From Clostridia bacterium (GTDB lineage Bacteria; Bacillota; Clostridia; Oscillospirales; CAG-272), in assembly GCA_017631325.1 (NCBI GenBank), contig JAGBTM010000043.1, positions 1 to 62,397 on the forward strand: a DNA stretch of 62,397 nucleotides. Reading direction: 5' to 3'. Within the stretch, counting starts at the first letter, position 1; every line of letters starts with the position of its first letter. Made by a program: the position numbers and the translations under genes. Under the pieces are notes generated by a model, which saw nothing but the letters and a program-made list of their open reading frames with translations, had not been told where the DNA came from and searched no databases. Below are positions 8,039-17,267 of the stretch, piece after piece.

Positions 8039-9237
8039 TATTCCACCACCTCAAAAAAAGTATCGGGACGGGCAGGGTCAAACTGCTCGTTTGCCCACAT
8101 AACCGTTACAAGATTTTCCTTATCGGAAAGATTTATAATATTGTGCGTGTAGCCGGGAAGCATGTGCACGGCCTCTATCTTATCACCGCTGACCTCAAAA
8201 TTCAGCACCTCGTCCGTGCCAAGTCTTCTCTGCTGAATAAGTCCGTGACCCGACACCACTATAAAGAGCTCCCATTTAGTGTTGTGCCAGTGCTGGCCCT
8301 TGGTAATTCCCGGCAGCGACACGTTTACCGAGAACTGTCCGCACCTATCGGTTTTCAGCAGCTCTGTGAAGCTGCCGCGGGCATCGGAGTTCATTTTTAA
8401 TTCAAACGACGCCTTTTCCCTTGGAAGATAGGAAAGATAGGTCGAATAGAGCTTCTTTGCAAAGCTGCCCTCTGCGATTTCGGGCATTACGAGTGTTTTC
8501 GGCTGCTCGCTGAAGCCGCGAAGCAGGTCGACTATCTCCCCAAGCGTCACCTTGTGTGAGCCGGGCGCTGCGCAATATTTTCCGCCCTCGCAAATAACCG
8601 TGTCAATTCCGTCAAATTCACATCTGTGCTCATGGCCTGCAAGTGCCGAGAGCATCTCTGAAACAAGGTCGTCTATGTACAAAAGCTCAAGCGTCACCGA
8701 CGGGTCATTTACCGTAATAGGTAAATCGCGCGCTATATTATTACAAAATGTAGCAACCGCGCTGTTGTAATTCGGTCTGCACCACTTACCGAACAGGTTC
8801 GGGAATCGGTAAACAAGCACCTTAGCACCCGTGCTTTTTCCATACTCAAACACCAGCTCCTCGCCTGCTCTTTTGCTTCTGCCGTAATCACTGTCGTATC
8901 GGCCTATGAGAGTTGCCTGTATCGACGAGGAAATCATAACGGGACAGGTGTTGCCGTTCGCCTTAAGTCCGTCAAGAAGCGACGAGGTGAAGCCAAAGTT
9001 CCCCTCCATAAACTCCTCTTTGTTATCGGGACGGTTGACCCCCGCCAGATGAAAGACGAAATCGCACTCCCTAAGCGCCTCGGAAAGAAGCTCCCGTGGT
9101 GTATCAACGTCATAAAGATAGAGCCCTTCCACATTTATTTCGGGGTGCGTTCTATCCTTGCCGTCGCGTATATTTTCGAGCGCCGCCGTAAGATTTTTAC
9201 CAACGAAGCCGTGCGCTCCTGTAATTAGTATTTTCAT
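8038..9237 (-). CDS. capF: CapF-like bifunctional reductase/epimerase (UDP-L-FucNAc pathway)
   Basis: 399 residues. The N-terminal extended SDR domain (about 1-260) begins MKILITGAHGFVGKNL with the Rossmann GxxGxxG and contains YGRSKRAGE (YxxxK). The C-terminal part (about 275-399) is a cupin: KGQHWHNTKWELF and the closing beta strands carry the metal-binding His residues. This two-domain layout is typical of CapF/WbjC/FnlB, where the cupin epimerises and the SDR reduces the 4-keto-6-deoxy sugar to UDP-6-deoxy-L-talose-NAc. It has a GGAG ribosome binding site 5 bases from ATG and directly follows the nucleotidyltransferase-like gene in the operon. Confidence 0.92.
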   Translation of the reverse strand: MKILITGAHGFVGKNLTAALENIRDGKDRTHPEINVEGLYLYDVDTPRELLSEALRECDFVFHLAGVNRPDNKEEFMEGNFGFTSSLLDGLKANGNTCPVMISSSIQATLIGRYDSDYGRSKRAGEELVFEYGKSTGAKVLVYRFPNLFGKWCRPNYNSAVATFCNNIARDLPITVNDPSVTLELLYIDDLVSEMLSALAGHEHRCEFDGIDTVICEGGKYCAAPGSHKVTLGEIVDLLRGFSEQPKTLVMPEIAEGSFAKKLYSTYLSYLPREKASFELKMNSDARGSFTELLKTDRCGQFSVNVSLPGITKGQHWHNTKWELFIVVSGHGLIQQRRLGTDEVLNFEVSGDKIEAVHMLPGYTHNIINLSDKENLVTVMWANEQFDPARPDTFFEVVE

Positions 9238-9239
9238 TT

Positions 9240-10412
9240 TTACTCCTCGCCCTCCTCTTGTAATCCGATTTCACGAAGCATTTTTCCAACACGCTCCCCC
9301 TTTTGCTTGTCGAGAGAGGCGCTGTACTCTATCTCGCGTCTTACTTTTTTTCGCGTTTCGGGTGAAAGAAGGCTAAGCCATCTGTGAACGTGGCAAGCCG
9401 GTAAGAGCACGGGCCACCTTTCAAGTATTCGATAACGCGCCTTCATAGATTTGTAGGGCATAAAAATTCTTGACAGTATATAAGCGAGCTTTCCGGTTTT
9501 ATCGCTTCGAGATACGGCAACTCTGTTTTCAGCCGAGCCGTATATCCCGGCACCAAGAATAAAATTCTCCATTTCTTCAGCAAGCGGCGTATACTCCTTC
9601 TTTGAATACCACACCTCGCAAAGCTCAAACAAGGCCTTTCCAAACTCACCAAGACCGGCGCCCAAGAGCAGCTCTTCGTATGTATTCGCATCAAACGAGA
9701 GGCGCTTTCGAAGAAGCCATATATCAAGCAGAGGACGAATGCCACACCCGCCCCGTGTAAAATGATAGGCCGCATGCGCTATCTGATGAAAGAGAAGAAA
9801 CTCGTTTGACTGTCTGTACCCGTACTCTCCGTCGTGAAGATAGGCGCTGTGCCATACCGTGTCGAGAATTTTGTCCATCGGGTCGGTGTTTTCTCTTATA
9901 TTAAAGTGTAGCTCAAGATGTACTCCCGATTTCGAATAGAGCGATACGTCGTGATACTCGAGCGTCTCGCCACCCGTGTACTCAAGCTCGCGCACAAGCG
10001 CCTCTCGCGCTAAGGAAAGCTCCCCCTCCTCTACGAGAACGTCGATGTCACAGCTCGTACGCATCCACGCCTCAGGGTAATATGAGCGTATCACCGAGCC
10101 CTTGAGCGGAATATATTTTATCTTGTTTTTTTCAAGAGTAGCGCAAATTCTCTTATACTCGTACGTCAGATACTGATACCTGTAAATAGAGGCAAGATAC
10201 TGCTTTGAAAACGCCCTCTTTATCTCTGAGCACTCGTCGGGAAGAGTTCTTTTTTCAAAGAAAAATCCCACGATATGCGCCATATCCTGCGCCTTTGCAA
10301 GATTTAAAAGAGCCAAAAGCTCTCCCTGGCTTATCCCCCCTACGTCGGGGGGCGTGTCGCCGCAAACGACGGCGCGTATTATTTCAAACAAAAGCTTTCG
10401 TGTGTCCTTCAC
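9240..10412 (-). CDS. Nucleotidyltransferase-fold protein of unknown substrate (NTase_5-like)
   Basis: 390 residues. The core around residues 105-150 reads YIPLKGSVIRSYYP then RTSCDIDVLV, the pol-beta-type nucleotidyltransferase pattern (GS-like helix and D-x-D). It matches the 'uncharacterised nucleotidyltransferase' family (NTase_5) often found in capsule and exopolysaccharide loci. No signal peptide or membrane segment is seen. The start is GTG with GGAG 6 bases upstream. It sits between capE and capF, splitting the UDP-FucNAc genes, so a role in modifying the polymer or a lipid-linked intermediate is possible, but the reaction is unknown. Confidence 0.65.
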   Translation of the reverse strand: MKDTRKLLFEIIRAVVCGDTPPDVGGISQGELLALLNLAKAQDMAHIVGFFFEKRTLPDECSEIKRAFSKQYLASIYRYQYLTYEYKRICATLEKNKIKYIPLKGSVIRSYYPEAWMRTSCDIDVLVEEGELSLAREALVRELEYTGGETLEYHDVSLYSKSGVHLELHFNIRENTDPMDKILDTVWHSAYLHDGEYGYRQSNEFLLFHQIAHAAYHFTRGGCGIRPLLDIWLLRKRLSFDANTYEELLLGAGLGEFGKALFELCEVWYSKKEYTPLAEEMENFILGAGIYGSAENRVAVSRSDKTGKLAYILSRIFMPYKSMKARYRILERWPVLLPACHVHRWLSLLSPETRKKVRREIEYSASLDKQKGERVGKMLREIGLQEEGEE

Positions 10413-10553
10413 GAATTACTCCCACGGCCGCACCTGCGGCTCCTTTTATTTTTATTGCTCGTTTTTTGTTTTATTATTTGTTGCTTAATTACTTGCGTTA
10501 ATTACTTATATTATTACTTATATTTGTGCTTATTCGTGGATTTAAAGGGCTTC

Positions 10554-11594
10554 TCAAATTTTTGCAAGCTCGTCCTGAATATAGGAAAGTGAAGCAATTT
10601 TCGCCTTTGTCTGTTCAACGGTAAGAAGCCTTGTGTTGTTCGAGTTAAACTCGGTGAGAGTATTTCTCTCCTTATCGCCCTTATTGAAGTACTTGTCGTA
10701 ATTCAAGCCGCGCTTGTCACAGGGTACACGGTAGAAATTGCCCATATCGATAGCACCTGCGCACTCCTCGTTTGTGAGAAGCGTCTCGTACATCTTCTCA
10801 CCGTGGCGAATACCGATAACCTTGATTGAGGACTTGTCCCCGCCAAACAGCTCGCAAACAGCCTCAGCCTGAGTCTGAATGGTACAAGCCGGCGCCTTCT
10901 GAACGAGAATATCACCGCTCTCGCCGTGCTCAAAGGCAAAGAGCACAAGGTCAACAGCCTCGTCAAGCGACATAATAAAGCGCGTCATAGAGCCGTCGGT
11001 TATAGTGATGGGATTTCCCGCCTTAATCTGCTCAATCCAGAGCGGAATTACCGAACCGCGCGAGCACATAACGTTGCCGTAGCGCGTGCAGCAAATCTTC
11101 GTCTTTTCAGGAGAAACCGTACGCGACTTTGCCACGATAACCTTCTCCATCATAGCCTTCGACGTACCCATCGCATTTACGGGATACGCCGCCTTGTCGG
11201 TAGAAAGGCAAACGATATTCTTAACCCCGGCCTCAATAGCCGCCGTCAAAACGTTCTCCGTTCCGAGAACGTTGGTTTTCACCGCTTCAATCGGAAAAAA
11301 CTCGCAGGATGGCACCTGTTTTAGTGCTGCCGCGTGGAATATGTAATCAACGCCGTGCATCGCGTTTCTTATAGACGCAATATCGCGCACGTCACCGATA
11401 TAGAACTTAATTTTGTCAGCCACCTCGGGCATCTTGACCTGAAACTCGTGACGCATATCATCCTGCTTCTTCTCGTCGCGCGAGAAAATACGGATTTCTC
11501 CAATATCCGTTCTCAAAAATCTGTTGAGCACCGCGTTGCCAAAAGACCCCGTTCCGCCCGTAATAAGTAAAGTTTTGTTTGCAAAAAGTGACAT
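10554..11594 (-). CDS. capE: CapE-like UDP-GlcNAc 4,6-dehydratase/5-epimerase
   Basis: 346 residues of the short CapD/FlaA1 SDR family, without the membrane domain of long CapD/WbpM proteins. It shows LLITGGTGSFGNAVL (NAD-binding), FSRDEKKQDDMR, HAAALKQVP, STDKAAYPVNAMGTSKAMMEK and RYGNVM. The SDR catalytic Tyr position is Met in AMGTSK, which is the pattern of CapE/WbjB enzymes and not of FlaA1/PseB. It would make the first intermediate of UDP-L-FucNAc. GGAG lies 7 bases before ATG. The stretch 10413-10553 between it and the next gene is A/T-rich and shows no feature. Confidence 0.92.
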   Translation of the reverse strand: MSLFANKTLLITGGTGSFGNAVLNRFLRTDIGEIRIFSRDEKKQDDMRHEFQVKMPEVADKIKFYIGDVRDIASIRNAMHGVDYIFHAAALKQVPSCEFFPIEAVKTNVLGTENVLTAAIEAGVKNIVCLSTDKAAYPVNAMGTSKAMMEKVIVAKSRTVSPEKTKICCTRYGNVMCSRGSVIPLWIEQIKAGNPITITDGSMTRFIMSLDEAVDLVLFAFEHGESGDILVQKAPACTIQTQAEAVCELFGGDKSSIKVIGIRHGEKMYETLLTNEECAGAIDMGNFYRVPCDKRGLNYDKYFNKGDKERNTLTEFNSNNTRLLTVEQTKAKIASLSYIQDELAKI

Positions 11595-11654
11595 TTTCCT
11601 ACTCCTTTACGCTTTTAAGTTGAATTTGTTCATATAAACCATAAATAACAAAGG

Positions 11655-12686
11655 TCATATTTTTGTTTTGCTTTTAGTAGGTAGATTTTCGAACACAAAA
11701 TATCCGCCTGCAGCAAACAGCAACGCCGTAGTTATAACAACAATGTAAATTAGGTAATTATTTGTTAGATATTTTGAAAAAATTATTTGCGGGATTCCCT
11801 GCAACGTGAAATTGAAAAACGTAGTAGTGCCAAACCAAATTAACGCCTTGTTCTGAATTTTCACCTTCATTGTGAGGCAAAGTATCATAAGCATTCCGAA
11901 TCCGCACCAAATCGGGTAAAACAAGGGTGAAATGTTCATTCCTTGCTTCAAAAAAACAAATCCAAGTACGCTAACGACAAAGACGGCAGTCCAAACGTAA
12001 TTATTTTTCATAACAAAATGGTCAAAGGGCTCTTTTATTAACGAATAGAACATTCCCACGGCAAAAAATATTACTATATTATAATAGTACGTGGGAAAAT
12101 CGAGTAACATCTCAACGAGCATCAAAGCAACGAAACTCACCGCAACGCCCACGGTTGCCATGATCTTATGGTTTCTCAAAACGTTAAACCAAAAAATGAT
12201 CATCGCGTAGAAAAAGAACGTAGAAAGGATAAACCAGCCCCCGTTTCCTATTGAGGTAATTCCGGTAAACGAGAGAAGCATATAAGGAACGGAATAGTCG
12301 CTTCCAAGACAAATGTGCATTGCGATATATACCAAGGTGATAATAAAGAATTGCACTGCAATTTTTAAAAAACGCTTTTTAGGAAAGCTCTCAAGATATC
12401 CCTCTTTTTTATTCAACGACTCCATCATGCCATATCCGGAATAAAAAAGGAAAGGAACAACAACGAATTGACCAAGGAACACACGCATAGGCTCATACAT
12501 CTTATCAAATATGTCACACGGCGCCACCTTGGCAAACGTATGACTTAAAAGAATCAACATAATACAAAGTCCGTTAATTGACCTTGACTGATCTCTGGAA
12601 GCGTAGTCTTGATAGAATTCACCGTCAAATTTAGGCTTACATTTATGTAATGTTAAAAGAAATAATAGCGCAACGAAAATAATCAT
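11655..12686 (-). CDS. Membrane acyltransferase (acyltransferase 3 family)
   Basis: 343 residues and about ten hydrophobic segments. RSINGLCIMLILLSHT (start of the family, with the catalytic-type His) and FYSGYGMME match OafA/YrhL-like acyltransferases that O-acetylate or succinylate surface sugars at the membrane. A first hydrophobic helix precedes the core. The ribosome binding site is AAGGAT 8 bases upstream. The ATG overlaps the end of a flippase remnant by four bases, so this gene is now read behind debris of a deletion. Confidence 0.82.
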   Translation of the reverse strand: MIIFVALLFLLTLHKCKPKFDGEFYQDYASRDQSRSINGLCIMLILLSHTFAKVAPCDIFDKMYEPMRVFLGQFVVVPFLFYSGYGMMESLNKKEGYLESFPKKRFLKIAVQFFIITLVYIAMHICLGSDYSVPYMLLSFTGITSIGNGGWFILSTFFFYAMIIFWFNVLRNHKIMATVGVAVSFVALMLVEMLLDFPTYYYNIVIFFAVGMFYSLIKEPFDHFVMKNNYVWTAVFVVSVLGFVFLKQGMNISPLFYPIWCGFGMLMILCLTMKVKIQNKALIWFGTTTFFNFTLQGIPQIIFSKYLTNNYLIYIVVITTALLFAAGGYFVFENLPTKSKTKI

Positions 12687-12910
12687 GTAGTCTTATCCTT
12701 AAGCTTTATAATTTTTCTTACGAACTTGTTGCAAGTTGCCTTTTCGTCTTTTTTTAATCCAATAAGGTAAACAACCAAAGCGTAAATCACGACGCAGATT
12801 GCCGCCTTAAGGGCAAATCCAAGCCAACCGCCTGTATTAATGAACGTACTAGCCGAAATTCCCAGGAACATTTTGTGGTAATAGCATTTGTATCCAGAGC
12901 CTTTGACAGA
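12683..12910 (-). pseudogene. Remnant of a second Wzx flippase (C-terminal end only)
   Basis: The 62-residue open frame contains STFINTGGWLGFALKAA and VVIYALVVYLIGL, almost the same as STFINIGGWLGFAVKAA and VVIYTAVVYFVGL at the end of the intact flippase (13882-15408). Upstream in the same frame, KCYYHK matches KTYYKK of the flippase with a short internal deletion. Nothing of the N-terminal 430 residues remains. Its ATG (12869-12871) has no good ribosome binding site, so it is not a functional gene. Confidence 0.85.
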
Positions 12911-13019
12911 CGGTAACTATTAAATGCGGTTTCACGCAATCGTAATATATCTCGCCGGGAATGTATTCCTTGTGAAATTCATCATCATATTTACACCCCC
13001 CCGTTGTTTTTCTGTTATG
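12849..13019 (-). pseudogene. Possible remnant of an acyltransferase N-terminus
   Basis: An open frame of about 56 codons without a proper start contains CKYDDEFHKEY, which resembles PKFDGEFYQDY at the start of the acyltransferase at 11655-12686. It overlaps the flippase remnant in another frame. The likeness rests on about ten residues, so this is tentative; it would fit a deletion that joined two decayed genes. The rest of 12872-13084 shows no gene. Confidence 0.35.
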
Positions 13020-13084
13020 CTATTATACAAAATTTTGGAGTACACCATTCGACTTTTTCGTCCTATGCCCTTTATATAAACATC

Positions 13085-13789
13085 TCATCTATCTCCATTA
13101 TACTTATTTAAAAGCAATTTGAAATTTTTATCAAACGATTCGTTATCAATAGGTATTCTTGGTTTTTCATAACGGCTAAACCCGCTTATGAAATTCAAAA
13201 ATCCGCGCCCAACTATGAAACTTGCCGTGTACGATTTCGTTTCTCTTAATATTTTTAACGTACTTGCATTGTATGATCCATACGGAAAAGCCATTAAAGT
13301 TACTGGTTTGTCTATAATTTTTTCAATCGCACATTTGGATGTAATGAGTTCCTTTTTTTGTTCCTCATATGAAAGCTTAGCCAGCGGCAAATGATTATAG
13401 CAATGTGCTCCTATCGTGCACAAATTATCGTCCGCCAATTCTTTTAATTGTTCAGTCGTTAAATAACCTTCTGTGTTCAATTTTTCCACAGTAACGAAAA
13501 CTGTGAATGGAACATTTTGAGATTTTAAATAGGGGTACGCCACTGTATAAACATCTTCAAATCCGTCATCAAATGTCATTGCTAATACACCCGAGGAGGG
13601 CTTTTTAACAGCCGCATTTATGGGACTCCAATTGTTAAACGAATTCACCAATAACAAAAATTTCTCATGGGAAAGAACTATGCTTTTATTCAGTTTGGGA
13701 TGATCGGTAATATTGTGAAGCATAAGTACGGCCGACGATGGAAGCAACCCTATCAATCGGTAAATGATTTTTTTGATCCTTTTTTTCAT
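13085..13789 (-). CDS. Polysaccharide deacetylase (NodB domain, carbohydrate esterase 4 family)
   Basis: 234 residues from ATG at 13789, which has AGGAA 6 bases upstream; a longer frame upstream lacks a ribosome binding site. The NodB motifs are present: TFDDGFED (motif 1), GAHCYNHLPL (motif 2, metal His residues) and AFPYGSYN (motif 3). A basic, then hydrophobic N-terminus (RIKKIIYRLIGLL) suggests a membrane anchor. It would remove N- or O-acetyl groups from the exported polymer or from cell-wall sugars. It lies directly downstream of the flippase. GC is lower than in the flanking CapE-CapG block. Confidence 0.88.
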   Translation of the reverse strand: MKKRIKKIIYRLIGLLPSSAVLMLHNITDHPKLNKSIVLSHEKFLLLVNSFNNWSPINAAVKKPSSGVLAMTFDDGFEDVYTVAYPYLKSQNVPFTVFVTVEKLNTEGYLTTEQLKELADDNLCTIGAHCYNHLPLAKLSYEEQKKELITSKCAIEKIIDKPVTLMAFPYGSYNASTLKILRETKSYTASFIVGRGFLNFISGFSRYEKPRIPIDNESFDKNFKLLLNKYNGDR

Positions 13790-13881
13790 TTCGTGTTCCT
13801 TTTTATTATAACCTTTTTGGAAAAGCTTTCTTTTACATATCCGTTTTACCATAACAAGCAGCAACTAGGTGACAAAATGTA

Positions 13882-15408
13882 TCAAAAAGTATTGGTTTTA
13901 CTTTTGCGAATCTTTGTAATTACCTGACGGCATCCTTGCTTTTCTTTAGCATTTAATCCAACAAAATAAACAACCGCGGTATAAATCACAACGTAAATTG
14001 CCGCTTTGACGGCAAAGCCAAGCCAACCGCCTATATTAATGAACGTACTAACCGGAATTCCCGCTATACAAGAAAGAATTGCCGCAGGGAGAATGCCCTT
14101 GTACGTTTTTTTATAATAGGTTTTCATATTTATATTAATCTTAAAGTGGTAATACAAATTTAAGGCTACACCGTAGCCGAAAACTAAGGAAAACGCAGTT
14201 CCGATAACCGCGCCAAGCGCTCCTATGATAGGTACGAGCACCACAGTTAAAATAACGTTTACAAGCGTTGAGCCTGCCAAAATCAAGGTCTTGCCGTGCA
14301 GCTTGTTTTTAGCCTTTAGAATAGCGGTGATAGTGTTTTGCGAAAGCTCTATCGTCGCCGTTGTCAGAAGAATACACGAGAGGAAGTAGACCTCCATATA
14401 TTCAGCTCCAACCCAAACCTCAATGAAGCTCTGCCCGAGCAGAACAAAGCCTGTTAAAGCGAGCAAAAGAACCACTAGCTGAATACGGCTCGGCTTGATA
14501 ATGCGCTCGGTCACCTCATCATCGCTCTCGCCCGCGAAAACCGCGCGGCTGATAGAGGGCAGATAGATTGATGATACAGCCGTTGATAGATTTTGATACA
14601 TATTAAACAGCTGCAGGGCAAGCGAATACATCGCTACCACCGCCGCTGATACATAGATGCCGAGAACGATATTATCGACGTTTGAGTTAAACTGATTAAT
14701 TATCGACTGCATAAGGATTGCCAGAGTGAACACTCCCGACTCCTTCGCCAGGCTCCAATCCCAGGCGTGCAACTTGATTTTTGTATGCAGATGCAGCTTG
14801 CAGTAGAAATAGTTTACTACCACGAGCACCACCGATAACGCGAGATCGACGATAGCTATAATCATTGCCGATTGCACAGACGAAATCAAAACCACAAGCA
14901 AAAGAATGCGTAAAAGAAGCTTGACTATGTTCGTAATCTTCTGATACGAATACTTTTCATAAGCCAGAAGAAGTCCGTTAAAGGCATGGTTGAATAGCGC
15001 CACAGCCGTATGTCCGCAAATGAGCAGGAATATTATTTGAGCATACTGAAATTGCTCCGCGGGAATAGAAACGGCATACATTGTTGGGATCAAAAGCGAA
15101 ATTCCTGCCGCGATCACCATTACAAGAAGGGCTAAAATCGCATATATCAAAAATCCCATTGCCAGAAAGTTTTCTTCTTCCTTGCGTTTGCTTTCCGTAC
15201 GAAATTTTATAACGTACCTTGTTATAGTGCCGCCAATACCAAAATCAAGCACCGATAGATACGATGCCGTAGAAAGCATCAGCTTATACAATCCGTACTC
15301 CTGATCTCCTAGAGAATGAAGCAAAAACGGAACGAAAAGTATTCCTACTATTACGTCAATAACTATCAAAAGATATGATAAAATTATTCCTAATGATTTT
15401 TTATTCAT
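13882..15408 (-). CDS. Wzx-type polysaccharide flippase (MATE/MOP superfamily)
   Basis: 508 residues with about 12-14 hydrophobic helices. It begins KKSLGIILSYLLIVIDVIVG, followed by LGDQEYGLYKLM, LDFGIGGTITRYV and KESGVFTLAI, which fit oligosaccharide flippases that move undecaprenyl-linked repeat units across the membrane. It is the only intact Wzx in the locus and partners the EpsG-type polymerase at 19470-20552. A duplicate of its last 60 residues survives at 12683-12871. Confidence 0.88.
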   Translation of the reverse strand: MNKKSLGIILSYLLIVIDVIVGILFVPFLLHSLGDQEYGLYKLMLSTASYLSVLDFGIGGTITRYVIKFRTESKRKEEENFLAMGFLIYAILALLVMVIAAGISLLIPTMYAVSIPAEQFQYAQIIFLLICGHTAVALFNHAFNGLLLAYEKYSYQKITNIVKLLLRILLLVVLISSVQSAMIIAIVDLALSVVLVVVNYFYCKLHLHTKIKLHAWDWSLAKESGVFTLAILMQSIINQFNSNVDNIVLGIYVSAAVVAMYSLALQLFNMYQNLSTAVSSIYLPSISRAVFAGESDDEVTERIIKPSRIQLVVLLLALTGFVLLGQSFIEVWVGAEYMEVYFLSCILLTTATIELSQNTITAILKAKNKLHGKTLILAGSTLVNVILTVVLVPIIGALGAVIGTAFSLVFGYGVALNLYYHFKININMKTYYKKTYKGILPAAILSCIAGIPVSTFINIGGWLGFAVKAAIYVVIYTAVVYFVGLNAKEKQGCRQVITKIRKSKTNTF

Positions 15409-15412
15409 AACC

Positions 15413-16216
15413 CTACTCGTTTACATAAATATTTGAACAGTGTGAGGGCCTTCTCTCCTCTTCGCTTGGCAGAGTGTCCATATAATCTTCGCCAAAGCGC
15501 GAGCGCAGAAAAGCATCGTACTCCTTCACCGCAAGGAAGCTGCCGTCACGGAAAGGAAGCTCAACGAGCTCGTCGTATATATCTGCAGGCAACGGCTTAA
15601 ATTTGCGGTTCGAATTGCAAACCTCGTAGCGATAGCCTGTATCTTCTTTATTGTATCTTTTGCACGCAATGTCTACTAACCTATTCAAAGCCTTCATAGG
15701 CAAAAGCGATAGCGACTTATAAATCACGCATTTGAGTGTCGGCATCTTGCCAAATCTCACCTTCAGCTTCGTCTTGCGCGCCCCAGTAAATACACCGACA
15801 AACGAGCATTGCGCCCTTAACTTATCCGGCTTAACGTTATCTATGGGGAAAATGTCCATAAAAATCCCGTGGCACATTTTCGTCAGGTGGCTGTAATCGT
15901 AATCGCGTATCACAGCACCCGTGTAGCAAAGCTTCGCATAATTGAGAGGAAACTCCTCTGCGCTGTGATAGGACTGCAAAAGATACCCGTCACCAAGCTC
16001 TCCGGGAGCAACCGACAAAAACCTCTCGTACTCCTCTCTCTTCATTATGACGTCGATATCGTCGTCCCACGGAACAAAATTCTGATATTTAACAGCACCG
16101 AGAAGCGTGCCGCCCTCCATCGAGTATTTAATGTTATGCTTTCTGCATATACGGTCAAATTTTACGAAAATGCCGTAAATTATATCCTGAACCTCGGATA
16201 GCTCCAACTTTCTCAT
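15413..16216 (-). CDS. LicD-family phosphotransferase
   Basis: 267 residues from ATG at 16216, preceded by GAGGTG; the longer frame would need a TTG start. The LicD/fukutin core is clear: YSMEGGTLLGAVKYQ followed by VPWDDDIDVIM (nucleotidyltransferase-fold D-x-D). LicD proteins transfer phosphocholine or similar phosphate-linked groups to surface glycans; the group transferred here is not predictable because no choline uptake or activation genes (licABC) are in view. It lies between an acyltransferase and the flippase, so it is probably a decoration enzyme of this polymer. Confidence 0.88.
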   Translation of the reverse strand: MRKLELSEVQDIIYGIFVKFDRICRKHNIKYSMEGGTLLGAVKYQNFVPWDDDIDVIMKREEYERFLSVAPGELGDGYLLQSYHSAEEFPLNYAKLCYTGAVIRDYDYSHLTKMCHGIFMDIFPIDNVKPDKLRAQCSFVGVFTGARKTKLKVRFGKMPTLKCVIYKSLSLLPMKALNRLVDIACKRYNKEDTGYRYEVCNSNRKFKPLPADIYDELVELPFRDGSFLAVKEYDAFLRSRFGEDYMDTLPSEEERRPSHCSNIYVNE

Positions 16217-16223
16217 AAGCACC

Positions 16224-17267
16224 TCAATATGCAAATCTTAACCAGCTTATTTTCTTAGACGCCTTTAAAATCAAGAACGATATTAATATTGTACTAAACA
16301 GTATAAAAGCAAAATAGAGCATTGAATTTTGCACTATAATTGTTTCAGCAAAGAACATCGTCATAATACTAAGCGGAATTCTCTGCGTTAAGAACATCAG
16401 AATACTGTATTTTCTCATCGCAACACAGGTGCTGTCACTTATGTTCACGTTCCAGCACAAAAGGAAACGAACGAAAAAATACGTAAACGGCACAAGCATT
16501 ATAACGGTATCTACTCCCTTATCATTCCAGCCGAAATATGCCACGAGAAATTCCTCGACAGCGAGCAAAATCGCACATATTATGACGGGAACGATAGCTT
16601 TCTTCGCCGTGGTGCTCTTGGTTATTGCTTCTTCCCTCTCTGCAACCATAGCTCCCATAGAAACGAATATTCCGCCAAAGCAAACCGCATTTTTGATGCT
16701 GTCAAAGAAGCTGTAATACGCGTCGTAAACCGCTTTGATAAAGGGCACATCGGTAACCAAGCCGTAGTAGGAGCTACCGCCAAGCGTAAAGAGATAAACG
16801 AAGCAAAAGATTGTGAAAATTGAGGTGTAGCTTATCCTTTTGTGCAACAAATACACAATCAAGATTGCACCGAATAGTGCTGGCAAAAACCATATAGTCG
16901 AGTAGCTACCCTCGAAAAAGAAATCCTTTATGTACTCAAGCACGCTGAAAATTGAAAAGTCGCCTCTTGTCCATTTTATGACAACGAACACGAAATACAC
17001 CGCCGTCCAAATCAGATACATAACGGTTATTCTTTTGAGGTACTGGAATACGTAAGCGTTTCTTTTTCCCTTTTCTAGTGAATCAATCTTTTTAAACGCT
17101 AAAAATCCGCTTGTCAAAAAGAAAAACGGAACGGCTATAACCGTGATAATATTCCTGAAGCCGAAGTTCAAAACGTTGCTATATGTTGCAAACGGCGCGG
17201 TGTGTAAAATTATAATGAGTATAGCAGAAACGAACTTTGCAAGGTCCAGAGATTTATACTGCTTCAT
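16224..17267 (-). CDS. Membrane acyltransferase (acyltransferase 3 family), second copy
   Basis: 347 residues, about ten membrane helices. The start KSLDLAKFVSAILIIILHTAPF has the conserved Asp/His pattern of the family, followed by AVPFFFLTSGFL. It would add acetyl or related groups to sugar hydroxyls on the outer or inner membrane face. It overlaps the glycosyltransferase upstream by four bases and is followed by licD. Confidence 0.85.
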   Translation of the reverse strand: MKQYKSLDLAKFVSAILIIILHTAPFATYSNVLNFGFRNIITVIAVPFFFLTSGFLAFKKIDSLEKGKRNAYVFQYLKRITVMYLIWTAVYFVFVVIKWTRGDFSIFSVLEYIKDFFFEGSYSTIWFLPALFGAILIVYLLHKRISYTSIFTIFCFVYLFTLGGSSYYGLVTDVPFIKAVYDAYYSFFDSIKNAVCFGGIFVSMGAMVAEREEAITKSTTAKKAIVPVIICAILLAVEEFLVAYFGWNDKGVDTVIMLVPFTYFFVRFLLCWNVNISDSTCVAMRKYSILMFLTQRIPLSIMTMFFAETIIVQNSMLYFAFILFSTILISFLILKASKKISWLRFAY

